DNA from: Isoetes taiwanensis
Lineage: Eukaryota > Streptophyta > Lycopodiopsida > Isoetales > Isoetaceae
Assembly: GCA_021234155.1 (NCBI GenBank)
Contig: JAJEKV010000049.1
Span: 10,890,292 to 10,954,291, forward strand
Length of the DNA: 64,000 nt
Direction of reading: 5' to 3'
Shown: positions 24,627 through 38,494 of the stretch, one piece after another
How the letters are laid out: each line of letters starts with the position of its first letter
Position numbering within the stretch: the first letter of the stretch is position 1
Program-made: the position numbers and the translations under genes
The notes under the pieces: model-generated
What the model saw: the letters and a program-made list of their open reading frames with translations, nothing else
What the model was told of the DNA's origin: nothing
Databases searched by the model: none

Positions 24627-26033
24627 AAACAAATAAATTGCTACTAAGTTGCCTAACATGTTTAATGCTGCCTCCAGACAGGACTCACAAATGCAGTTAT
24701 ATGTTGAATCTAGATTGTGATCGTTATGCGCTTCTTGATGTAATCCGACAGTGGATGTTTGTTGGATTAAACATTTGTTGCCCCAATGGTTGCATCTGTT
24801 GAAAGGGTCGTATTCACATTGCATTAAACATTTGTTGTCCTGGATTGTCACAAAAATTCTGGGTTCGTTTAGATCATTAATTTTGTTTAATGTGATAAAC
24901 GTCAAACGCCAAACACACACCTCAAAAAAAGGTGCATTTCCATCTTGGAGAAAAGAAAAAATTATAAACATGGAAAAAACGAAATAAAAATAGCCCTTTT
25001 ACCCTTTTCCAGAAATGGCCTTAATGACCTAGCAAAAGAAGCCTTTTTTGCCTTTTCAGAATTGGTTTTAATAATGTAGCAGAAAAAGCCCTTTTTCTCT
25101 TAAAGGTGACCAGAAATGGCCTTTTAGACGTTTGCCTAGGTTTAACATTTCTAAGGTCAACATTTAAGATCAAATCCATAATTTCATATGCAAATGGTTT
25201 CTTATCTTCATCAATGAATCTCAAAGTCTTGCTCTATAGATCCTTGCCCCCTCCAAGCCACATTGTTTGTTATCGGGCACTAGAGCTTCTACGTTTCTCA
25301 AAATTTATTTCATCTCCATTGTTTCCATGCCAGAGAAAAAGATTTCCGTACTACTTTCAATGTTGGGGTGCCACAAGTAGATGTTATGATTTTATGATTA
25401 ATCTTTGTGCTTTGTCCAACATAACATAATCAAGTAAGTTTCAAATACCACATACACCACATGCGATATTAATTCATGTCATCAATGCTTGAGACTGCCA
25501 CATGCATAACAATTGTCCATACATCAAGATCACTTATCCACATCATTTTCTCAACAGTAAATGAACAATTTATACAAATTGATTCCTATAGTACAAGCAA
25601 TCGCTTCAGTAACCATGAACCCGGTTCTATTCTAAAGAATATTTCACCACCTATCCAACGTGACTAGACAAACATTTCACCCTTCTACACATTTAGTGCA
25701 AATTTTGATAAAACAAAACTCACATGATTACCTAACTAACAACAACTTCGATAAAGTAAAATCCACATAATTACCTAAAAGAAAAGACAAAAAAAACAAA
25801 AACTATTAACTTCATCTCCAATAAACCCTCATGCCTATCCACTTCACATACATCCATCAAAACTTTAACTCCAACTTCACAAATACAACCTCTTTGACTT
25901 ATTACAGATCAATCCAATACCAATTAGGTTGAAGCTTACAAATGCCAGCTCACAAATAACATCCTTACAACATTGTCCTAAAGTCTACAAATGCAAAACA
26001 ACATTATCACTTTTACAATCCACATTTAGTAAA
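24627..26033. other. Probable Helitron interior, no other gene
   Basis: A ~61-bp tandem pair lies at about 25011-25132 (CAGAAATGGCCTTaAtGacc..AGCC units). Short frames up to 154 codons on minus (24507-24971) overlap the CesA fragment antisense and are shadows. Confidence 0.4.
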
Positions 26034-26061
26034 GCTCGGCAACGCCGGGCACCATAACTAG
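26034..26061 (+). mobile_element. Helitron 3' terminus, copy D
   Basis: The hairpin GCTCGGC, loop AAC, GCCGGGC (one T-G wobble) is followed by ACCATAACTAG ending at 26061, with T next. It shares loop and tail with copy C 2.1 kb upstream, so the interval between them is a candidate single element carrying the CesA fragment. Confidence 0.65.
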
Positions 26062-27929
26062 TGCTGTTTAATCTCCATCACAAATATAACTGAAACCTCA
26101 TTTGACATAATCCCAACATCTCAAATTTGCAGTGTAAGAAACTCAAGATTAAAACACAAATAGTTGCCTCACTTTGGTATTATTTAAAAGCATATCAGAA
26201 AATACTTTCAAGGACATGCAAGATAAAATGCAAAGAAATGTTAGATTCTTCGCAGAGCAAGAATACAGGGTTTGAATGGGTAGATTCCAAGGTCTACTAA
26301 TGTGCATTTCAACCGAAGACTTTTCCTTGCTAGAGACCGACTACATGTAATGCTTAACCGAATAGTCTATGTTCTCCTGCGATGCAAACATATAAAGCTT
26401 CCATCCAAGCTTACAACATTTGTAAATGCAAATTAAAGGATCTAAGATAAGCTTATATAAAAGGATGATCTGGTTCCAGTCTATGCCCAAGATATGTGCT
26501 TCTACTCACATTGTCAAATATGAAATAAAAATAACTTGAGAAGAAAAAAATCAAACTTTGCATTTCGAAGCTGGGCCTGCTTTATGCATACTTCACTTAG
26601 TCCATTTAGCAACACACCACTTGTTTAATCCTCATGCATTAAAATCATATCTTTCCTTTTCATGCCTGCATTCAGCAAAAATTCCTGACCCATTTCATAA
26701 ACTACTAACCAAGCAATGAGAAAAAATAAGATTAGCTATGTAAAAAATGGGAGCCCACAGCAGAGAAGCGAGTATGATTTCTTCAAGCAGTTTTGAAAGT
26801 GCACCACAGTTTGGATGGAAACAGAGAACGAAATGAATGCTACAGCTCTGCTAGATCTTCCTAAACCCTTAATCTGTAGTATAGGTAAATGAGAAACTTG
26901 AAAACAAAACTACGAATGGGTTTTACCTAAATGCTTAGTGTTGCAAAATTCCTCCGACCAGGTTTCCTCCACAGTGCGATCATCCACCTTTGCAAAGCAC
27001 ATAAGAAAGAACAAATCTGTGAGTAAATGCATTTAACTCACCAAAAAAAAAAAAAAATGAAAACAGAATCTAAACACCTAATTTGCTCATTTCAGATCCA
27101 AGAAGATATCTCCTCCTTGGTTTATTCTTGTAAGAAAATCTCAAAGAAAGAATGCCTAAAGCCGCTACAGAGCCCTAAGGATCTTATTGCCATTGCCAGC
27201 AAAGCCGAGAAGGGAAAACCTTATGAACTTTCTGTCTTTGGCTTGAATAATAGTTAGCTTTAGCCGAGGAAATGGATCGCCATAGTGCTGAAAAAAATAA
27301 ATTGTCATTGCATTGCGTAGATGAAAGCTTAAAGCTGAGAACCAAATCCAAGTATAAAAAAAAAAAAAAAAAAAAAAAAAATAGAGAGTAGACGTACGCC
27401 ACAAATAGAACATCCAACAGGGAAAGAGGGAATGCCCAGCTCAAGAATCAAATGACCCAGAGACGACCCAGTGAGGCCCAAGATGAGGAAGCAAAAATCG
27501 ACTGAGAAATTCGTAGGAAAGAGGAAGAAGTAAATGATGTAGATTCAAAATTATCATTGAACTAGAAAATTGCCCACCGTTGGTGGGCTTTCTATGTGAT
27601 TGTATATGAAATTCAGAAGAAGGAAATTCAAAAAAGCAAGGATTACTGTTGAGAACTGCCTCGCCCTGGGATGCATAGGCAAAATTGGTTTTTGTTTTGA
27701 TGTCTCGGATCGCTCGGCCAGCTCTAGACTGCAAAGTATGTGTATATACAAAGAGAAAAAAGGGATGTTCTAGTAACCAGGAAGAAAATCAGGACCTGGA
27801 AAAGCAAAATCTTGTGCATCTGCCGAAGCTGCTGAAACATTTCTAGTAGCCAGGAAGAAAATCAGGACCTAGGATCTGGAAAAGAAAAATCCTGTGCATT
27901 TGCCAAAGCTGATGAAACATAAGCATACA
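26062..27929. other. Intergenic; A26 run and a 73-bp duplication
   Basis: A 26-base A run (27356-27381) might be the tail of a retroposed sequence, but no SINE body was recognised. A tandem duplication of about 73 bp begins with TAGTARCCAGGAAGAAAATC at 27771 and 27844. No gene is supported. Confidence 0.5.
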
Positions 27930-28310
27930 TTATGCTTGAGAACCCAAATCCAGTACTAAAGGCGAAAGAGGCAACGATGATTCTGGTCTGGAGCTTAAAA
28001 CATTGCCTGATACTTCTCTGATAGCAACAAATTGTGCTGACTGCGTCATATTTGCACTGGCAGGCGATTCCAACCCATTAGTACACATATTATCCCCACC
28101 AAAATTCGAAAATGGAAAGGCGGGCACAGAAGAAATCCTTTGCTGCGAAAGAGGGTTTGGATTTGCAGGTGAAAGCAGGGGCGACAATGGCACCGGAGCT
28201 ATGGTCGTTGACGGGGAAGCCGATACCTCTACTTGTGAATTATTTAACCCATATGAGAAGCCTGGACGCATGGGCTGTGGAGGTAGCAGCGGCGGAGGCA
28301 CTATTTTGTG
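27930..28310 (-). CDS. Possible 3'-terminal exon, Pro/Ser-rich, family unknown
   Basis: An open frame of about 123 codons has no ATG at its start but a plausible acceptor (aaaatag) just before it at about 28303, so it would be a last exon rather than a whole gene. The product starts PPPLLPPQPMRPGFSYGLNN and continues Ser/Pro/Asn-rich, with a short conserved-looking segment FPFSNFGGDNM. Composition and GC content differ from the AT-rich surroundings. I see no domain. It could be a captured fragment like the others nearby. Confidence 0.28.
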   Translation of the reverse strand, partial: HKIVPPPLLPPQPMRPGFSYGLNNSQVEVSASPSTTIAPVPLSPLLSPANPNPLSQQRISSVPAFPFSNFGGDNMCTNGLESPASANMTQSAQFVAIREVSGNVLSSRPESSLPLSPLVLDLGSQA

Positions 28311-30314
28311 TCAATGATGCCACAATATTTCAACAGTGGACTATACATGATTTGTTTTCATGTTGACAAAAGCTTAGGTTGAAAACATAGTGAATTTGCA
28401 TTATATGTTACATTGAGGCCTATTAATGAATCTTTTCCACATCGTCAAGTTATGCATGTTCTTATCATGCATGCATTATTATCATGCATGCATTATGCAA
28501 TAGTTGCTTATGAAGCCACATCATGCATGCGATAGTTGCTTATGAAGCCAAATATTTCTCCATGACATGGTGACCCTATATGTAGAGCAGATTGAAGAAG
28601 TATATCATAAAGGTAAAACCTTGTGTATATTCAAATCCCATAATCAAATACCACCTTGAAATTTGTAATTGTAGAGCTATTACAATGTAAGACTTCACTC
28701 TTCTTGGAGCAGGACTTTTTTACTTCTTTAAGTTTGTAATTGTAGAGCTATTACAATCCAAGATAGCCTTACACTTTTTCGAGCAAGTTCTATCTTCTTG
28801 ATTACAATGGAATCCTAAATAGGATATTCAAAGAAGATATAATTCTGATCACTGACAGAAACCAATATGGACATTATGGGCACACTAAGCCACTTAGTGT
28901 ATAAATTATGAAATTAACTTCTCCTCTTGCATCATGTTACATACCTTCTGGAATATCAACAGCGATGACTGCAAACTCGGCAAAGATGCAAAGTATGAAG
29001 TTAATGTTGCTTGGATATTCTGCCCCACAATGCTCTGCTAAGTGTTTGCATGTGCATATCCAAGTCGTATGTGTTGTGTGTGGGAGTTCTGGAGGTCCAT
29101 AATATAATGATCTATATTACATTCAAATTGAAAACGGCACAAATTATCTTTAACTCCATAAGATTCACCTGTCACAACTCCTGGTTACCCGCAAGTGATT
29201 GCACAAATAGGGTTGCAATGGATGCGATAAGAATAATCCCCAATAAATGCATTGCATAAGAGTTCAGGATGAGAACTGTTCAGATCACTCTCAACTGTCC
29301 ATTATACCAAAACCAAGACAAAAAGCATTGCTTGAATGTGGCAACAACGTTCACACTCGTTCACATTTTGTAAAAGATGACCTAGAGTTGTCTGGATCTA
29401 CATCGGCAATGCAAACCATGAATCCTGGACCAAAAAAGGCAAGAAATTTTAAAATTACCAGAAAATTTGTTGTTGTCATGCTGTAATCATAATGCCCTGA
29501 ACGTTTTGACCCTAACATAATTCAAATCCTTATAAAGCATTACATTTTGACTTTTGTGATGCCATCTTTCTTCTGATTTGAAGCAAAGCCAGAATTGAGA
29601 ATGAAGCATTTGGGAACCGCTACCTGCAACGAACATGTATAACAATTTAGAACACATTGACAATGCAGCATTGCGAAGTGGTTGAAAAGTATATAGAAGT
29701 TCTAAAATTAACAGATAATTTGTCCAGAACCATAATGCCATGAACCATCAAGCGTTGAACTATAATGCCCTAAAATGCCCTAAACATTTTGACCGTGACA
29801 TAATTTAAAACCCCACAATTTAAAACCCCACGCTGAGCCAAACACATGATGTTTTTTTGTTGATGTGTACTGCGGTTCATATCGCTCATAAGATTTTAGA
29901 AACCCTACTGCCATATCTGCAAGAAGCGTCAACAATTTTGAAACACAATGTGGATTTCTTTCCAATTGGCAAATGTAATCCATAAAAAGCCTCCCGATCT
30001 CTACACAATATATGAGATATATTTGTGTACATATGAGAAATGACCATACAATTTCACATTCAACTTGTAATATACATTTTAGCATAGTACAAAAAGAAGA
30101 TGAAGAGCATAATACAGCTGCAAATGTCATAAACCAACAAATGAATAGAATAGAATAGAATAGAATGATTTTGCATTTCCAAAATATAAACTCAAAAACC
30201 AGCTGAATATGGACATGATCAAGTCGAGATTTTGGCACAAGAAATAGCAAAGAAGTTGTACAATCATTTTAGGCTACAAAAGCATGACAGCCTTTATCGA
30301 TAGAGAATCAACAT
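28311..30314. other. Intergenic; RY motifs and small duplications
   Basis: CATGCATG motifs (B3-factor RY element type) cluster at 28465-28530 with a ~33-bp duplication of ATAGTTGCTTATGAAGCCA. A ~70-bp duplication of TTTGTAATTGTAGAGCTATT lies at 28661 and 28731. An (AATAG)n microsatellite lies at 30145-30167. Longer frames such as 29780-30250 on minus have no recognisable content. Confidence 0.45.
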
Positions 30315-30840
30315 TTACAACTTTAGCGATGCTTGACTCTCTTTGTGATCCCATAGCCTGTTGAACTCCTCCTTAAACAACTTAACCAGATCATTTCACT
30401 TCCGATTATCAAAAAGCACCTACAAAATGACAATGTTGAATAGTTTGCCTTTTTATAGAGTTTTTATTTGGCCTCGTACCTCATAAGATGGGCATTCGGT
30501 GTTGCTTTTAGAGCCAAGTGTGCCTACGATATGTTGTAAAATCCTTCATGTGTGTTCTGCCCCGTGATGGCCGAGCATACAAAATAGCATCAACCATCTT
30601 CTCCTTCTGTACCAGCTCTATGAATTCTTGGATCCGCAATTTAAATTCAAGTGCACTCTGCTCTCTATGATTTAGTGATTAAAGAAAAACAGATTGACAG
30701 GCTTAAACCAATAATTTACTTCTGCATCTTGAATTCCTTCAGTCACTGTCTGTTCTCGTGAAACCATTCAAGAGACATGGAACAATCCTTGCATTGAAGT
30801 GTTTCGATGACAATTTGAGCCTCAAAAAAGACATCAATAT
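30315..30840 (-). pseudogene. GID9/MAEA-type (LisH-CTLH-CRA) protein, broken multi-exon fragment
   Basis: MAEA/GID9 proteins are RING-like subunits of the CTLH (GID) E3 ubiquitin ligase. Read on minus, exon a (30840-30720, acceptor cctacag) encodes IDVFFEAQIVIETLQCKD then SLEWFHENR, the CTLH segment. Exon b (30664-30480) joins in phase and encodes ALEFKLRIQEFIELVQKEK then DAILYARPSRGRTHMKD. After a frameshift it continues GSKSNTECPSYE to a gtac donor. Exon c (30419-30315, acceptor ttgtag) encodes VLFDNRK, a stop, and NDLVKLFKEEFNRLW. Exon order, phases and spacing match the plant gene. A TGA in exon a (30743-30745), the frameshift in exon b and the TGA in exon c make it dead. The LisH and RING parts are missing. 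Confidence 0.75.
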
Positions 30841-30984
30841 CTGTAGGATCCTGACAACCATAAGTAGAAGACATAGGACGCATAAGTGCTTCATCTATTC
30901 CTGTATCCATAGTAGAGATAGCATTGTTCAATACTTCTCAATATATCTGAAAATTCATAAAACTACATTCAAAAGCACCCATAA

Positions 30985-32349
30985 ATTTCTAATGCCAAAT
31001 GTTTGCGAAATTTAGAGAATAACAACATTGGAGATAGAGAAGATTTAACTCCAACTTTCACCTCAGCAACACAACCCCTGGCAAGAACAGATGGCAAGCA
31101 ATTAACGCGGGTCGAACATCATGATTTTAAGCCTCTGCCAAAAGTTCTACTCTTGCAGGTTGACAATTGTGTCTTTGAGAACAAGAATCGATTTGTCTTG
31201 ACATATTTGGCAATGTTAGTGGCAAGGGGGCATTTTAAAGAGATAGTGATGGCGTTTCTTATGGTTGGACATACACATGAAGATATTGATGCCTTCTTTA
31301 GCAGATTTAGAGACAGTTTAAGAAAGAGGCATGCACACACTTTGCCACAATTATTTGAGATGTATGAAACATGTGTATCTGCCAGAAATGTTCCATACCT
31401 CATACAAGAAGTCCCTGATTTTAAGAAATTTGTGGATGGCTATATAGAAGATGGCCGCAATAAATTGGTGGGACATACGAAGCCATTACATTTTCGGTTA
31501 TATCTAGATGATAAAGGAGATCCTAGAATGCAGTATAAGGTGCATCCTGAGCAGACGGGATGGGAGCCTGAAGATGGTATTGAACTTTTTAAAAAAGATG
31601 ATGCTGGTAGGCAAATATTGCCCAAAGATGAACCTGAGCCTGTGCCCCTTTATGAACATATGAGGGAAGAGGAAAATATCATATCTGGCATTTCAAAATA
31701 TATAGATTTTTGGAAAATCGGGTTAAATGGACATTTTGGTTCCAAATATCAAGAAGTAGTGCGACCAATTATTTCATATTGAGAAAATGTCATAGCAGAA
31801 CTAAAGGGATCTCCAGTAAGAAATTCCAAGTTGCAAGATGGATTTTGGCCTCGTTCACAGTGGATGCTCCATCAACATCTAGATGTTGTTCCTATAATGA
31901 TGACTGACAAGGAAGAAGATCATGAAGTGGTGTATTGTCGCCCTGCAAGTGGTAAACCAAAAGAGGAGTTTAAACTCGAAAAAGACATTATGGAAGGTAT
32001 GTTTCTCATTGTGAGGCCTGATGATATGAAAGAGACTCCATTTTGGCTAGGTGTGTTGACTAAACCGACTAAACAAAAGGATGGACTAAAAGATTGTCTT
32101 CGAGTTCACATCCAATGGTGGAAGCCACTCACTAAAGGTAGGAAGAGTTTAAAAGATCAATACAATGGATGTTACTACAAAAGATGGAAGCCAAATCCAA
32201 GTGAACAACAGCAATGGGTGGATGTCCAATCAGTAATCTATGGTTGGAAGGCAAAGACCTCAGCAGTTTCCATGAAACGGCTTGAAAAAGTACCCGATGA
32301 TGTAGTTGCTATTGTCCAAAGTCATTTGGAATTATGTACTGGTGATTGA
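30985..32349 (+). pseudogene. DUF7869-like (transposase-like) frame split by one TGA
   Basis: The frame is open from 30985 to 32349 except for a single TGA at 31780-31782; both halves are in the same frame, about 450 codons. The first half carries LLLQVDNCVFENKNRF (from 31150) and VGHTHEDIDAFFSRF (from 31264), the hallmark blocks of a family I know as DUF7869, found in many plant and invertebrate multicopy genes and suspected to be transposon-derived. The second half has GMFLIVRPDD, LRVHIQWWKP and YYKRWKPNP, the usual C-terminal region. The spaced Asp and His residues suggest an RNase H-like fold, which is inference. The usual N-terminal third is missing and there is no ATG at the start, so it is 5'-truncated. 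The adjacent GID9 fragment runs in the opposite direction. Confidence 0.65.
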
Positions 32350-33519
32350 TAATAAATGCAAAAGTATAATTCATTTTCTTCGCAATGGTTTCTTCTCTAT
32401 ACTAATACTTATTGTTGGCACGACTACAAAATAACAGAAGATCAAACACTCAATGTTTCAAATCATTATAAATATGAACAAGTCTAAAAACCTTGAATAA
32501 GTCTAAATTTTCCTAAATACGTCATAAGATCTTTTTCATTTGATGAGTTTAGCTTCACATTTGATTTATCTTTGTGTTCGTTTTGATATTTTGGAAATGA
32601 TTTTCAAGAGTAGGCCCATACAGTATCTAACTTTCGCTTTCTCTTTGACTTTTACTTCAGACTTTCATTGTACTTTTTCAGTTGATTTTTGCATAGAGTC
32701 GCCTATGGCAATTCCTTAGAATAGATACATTCAAGTTGATGTAGTCCCTAAATATAACTTTGACTTTATGTTTAAGTCTCAATTTGGAGTTGACTTTTGG
32801 TTTGGAGTTAATTTTTTAATGGTTTGGCTTAGCACTCACCTATCTACATTCGCTAAATTAGATAGAGTTGCTTATAGAATCTCAAGGAATATAAATCTAA
32901 CAATACAATATTTCACATTTAGCATAAGAAGTATTTTGGACGACAACAACTTTGCACTCACTTACAATCTTTAAATAACAAGGGCTCAAATAAGGGATAA
33001 AGGGGTCCATCATCATTCATCTTTGGCCCAATAAATAAGAGGAAAACCTACAAAATAAGATTGTATAGATCATGCTGATGTAAATTTAAAAAAAAAAAGG
33101 GCCCTATATCACCTATACCCTTTTTTTTTTTTTTTGTTGGTTGAAGTTTCGAACAAATAAGTTGCAATGTAAAGTCAAATGGGCCAGACTTTGTGTGGTG
33201 TATGCTTAAACATGTTGATATCTTCGGACATTTAAAAAATATTATTCCTTTTTATTCTATTATATAATGTTATTCTATTCCATTTCTATAATTAATGTTG
33301 TAGATAACAAGATTGTAGGAAAATGAGCACTTCTTAAGATCTTGGGACTTTGTATCTTTTGTATCTTGATTAAAGGTTTTGCATGCCATTCTACATTCAT
33401 ATAAATCATAAATGTTCTATCCCATTCTATTCCATTTATAAACATCATGTCTTCTTTTATGTTCACTTGTACATACAATTCCTTTGTTCTGTTTTCCATT
33501 TCATATCAATAAGGATAAT
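32350..33519. other. Intergenic / GGPPS 3' flank
   Basis: AT-rich DNA. On the minus strand AATAAA occurs at 33256-33251, about 265 bp past the GGPPS stop, and is a plausible polyadenylation signal. Homopolymer runs lie at 33090-33099 (A) and 33121-33136 (T). No gene is supported. Confidence 0.45.
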
Positions 33520-36679
<3,160 letters not shown>

Positions 36680-38222
36680 ATGGACCAGATACGGAATATC
36701 CACCCCGGCTCCCAGACGAACTACCTCAAGGACCTTTTGATTTATTTTGGCGAGAAAGGGACACGGAGAATCCACTCAGCGGGAATTCTCATTGACATGG
36801 AGGTGTCGCCAGATAACAATGCCGATTTCCAGTTGGATGCTGAAGATACCATAGACAAGGCTTTCGTGCGTTATAAGCTTCCCCTGAGTAGTTACGAGCC
36901 CACGCTGATGCACGCTAGTATAACTGAAAGCCCGCACTCTTGCGCTCAGAAAGGATGGGTGCTTGAATCATATGAGAGTTTAGAACGGTCTGGCATCAAA
37001 AGTCGTTTCTGGTATCTTGGATGCCTTTTACGCAGTCCGTCAGTGGATATTTGAGCACAAGCAGAATAGATCTAAAGCCTTGTATACGGAGTATCATGGT
37101 AAAACTCAACCCAAAGTCTACGATACTAAGTGGCTAAGGTCCAGATATGGGGTTACAAAGAAGGGTGACACAGCACAAGCTCCCGTAGAGACGCCGACGG
37201 TTGCAAAGAAGGCGAGGACACCTGTCAAGACTAATCCCACTCAAGTTGCCCCTAAACTTATATTGGGTGGAATGTCGAGGACACCAAGGTCGCCTGAGCT
37301 CAGTGCAGAAGAAGGAAAGTCATCTCAAGAGGAATCGGCAAGCGTAAAGGACAACCTGTAGCTGGTTCGTCCTCCAAGAGACACAAGCAGACCAATACAC
37401 CTGAGAGCCCGCATGGTTCGGAGAGGGAGTCAGTGTTTGCATCTGAATCCGAAGAACCGGCCATTTGCCGGCAGATTGTAAAAGTCATGCCATCTGCGGG
37501 CGACGTCACACAAGAAAGCAGACATGAGTTGTCTCAGAGTGCCATTATCAACATCAAGCACAGAGAGAGAATTTACCCTCTGGGGGTGGGCTTCAAGATT
37601 GATATCGATGTGTTCAAGATGCACAAAGCCCCGACGAATATGACATGTAGGGTCATACGTCCAGAGCACTTGGACACTCTATATGAATCATTTATCAGCC
37701 ATAAGATGCACCCTCCTTATGCTGATGTCGTACCATTCGACCCAGAGACCGGATGGGCAATTAAGTGGAAGAAGGCCACAGACTTGGAAAATGCAGAATT
37801 CTGGATTGTGAATGGCAACCATACGACGACGGTTGCTCAACTACTTGTTACACAAGCTTTTGCATGGCCGCCTGAAAGAAAGCACTTAGCAGAATTCATA
37901 TTCTTTTTTTTATGCCAAAAGGAAATGTCGACTGCTAGCAGGAAATCTCACAACCATTTACATTCGGGTGAGCCAGGAGAATAATGATATCACGAAGAAG
38001 ACTATACATGAAGAAGTTTTCTTTGAAGAAATGCAGCAGCTTCGAAACCAGTGGGCATTTTACGAGAAGCCTCAGAAGGGCAAACGCGAGCAGTCCCTTG
38101 GTGGAGCTTATTCTGTAAGTACACTTCAACCTTTGTTGTTCATGCCTTTTCAGCCAACAAAGTCAGACTAGAGTAGAATACTAAATCAGAATATGCTAGA
38201 ATCTGTCCCTTTTCTTTGAGAA

Positions 38223-38281
38223 AAATTGGGCGGGCGCTCAATTTGTCACCCATTTAGGGAAATTGGGCCGGCGCCCAATTT
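38223..38281. repeat. Two AAATTGGG-type palindromes in an intron
   Basis: Copies at 38223-38244 (core GG, one arm mismatch) and 38260-38281 (AAATTGGGCC, GG, CGCCCAATTT with a compensating centre) lie inside the intron of the ParB-like gene, 20 kb from the main array. Confidence 0.8.
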
Positions 38282-38430
38282 GGCACTTCTGGATGGGCCT
38301 TATCTAATGCTTTATGTGTCCTTTAGGATTGGGTGGTCGTGGCGCTCCAAACACTGAAGAAAGCAACTATGCGTGACTACGACTACTTTGTTTACCTGGA
38401 TGACGAAACGTGGTCGATTGTGACGTTCCA

Positions 38431-38462
38431 GGGAAATATACGCTATAAATACGTATATTTCT
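38431..38462. repeat. 10-bp stem hairpin at exon end
   Basis: GAAATATACG and CGTATATTTC form a perfect 10-bp inverted repeat around a 9-nt AT-rich loop, inside the last open exon of the ParB-like gene. Confidence 0.8.
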
Positions 38463-38494
38463 GGGTCTGTCACTATACAAGTCTACTTTCGTAG

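Larger units (their letters stand above)
36680..38494 (+). pseudogene. ParB/sulfiredoxin-like protein gene with three frameshifts
   Basis: Four frame segments read as one gene. Segment 1 starts at ATG 36680 and is open to about 36990. Segment 2 (to about 37330) contains DAFYAVRQWIFEHKQNR. Segment 3 contains a Lys/Ser-rich linker, then CRVIRPEHLDTLYESFI and FWIVNGNHTTTVAQLL (37811-37831 encodes NGNHTTT). A slip in a T8 run (37904-37911) leads to segment 4, ending at a strong donor gtaagt (38115). The acceptor ctttag (38325-38326) joins in phase 0 to an exon reading DWVVVALQTLKKATMRDYD, open to TAG at 38492-38494. An IR.xxL..L..S block followed by a GNH-T motif resembles the ParB/Srx fold (normally GxHR). 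No specific function can be given. The 212-bp intron carries two AAATTGGGCG-type palindromes. The frameshifts may be decay or sequencing slips. Confidence 0.45.

Noticed and set aside
27356-27381. SINE or processed pseudogene tail (A26)
   Set aside because: No tRNA-like or 7SL-like body, no target duplication and no recognisable gene upstream.
29780-30250. 156-codon frame on minus
   Set aside because: AT-driven hydrophobic composition, no ATG-context or domain evidence; it ends before the GID9 fragment and is not part of it.
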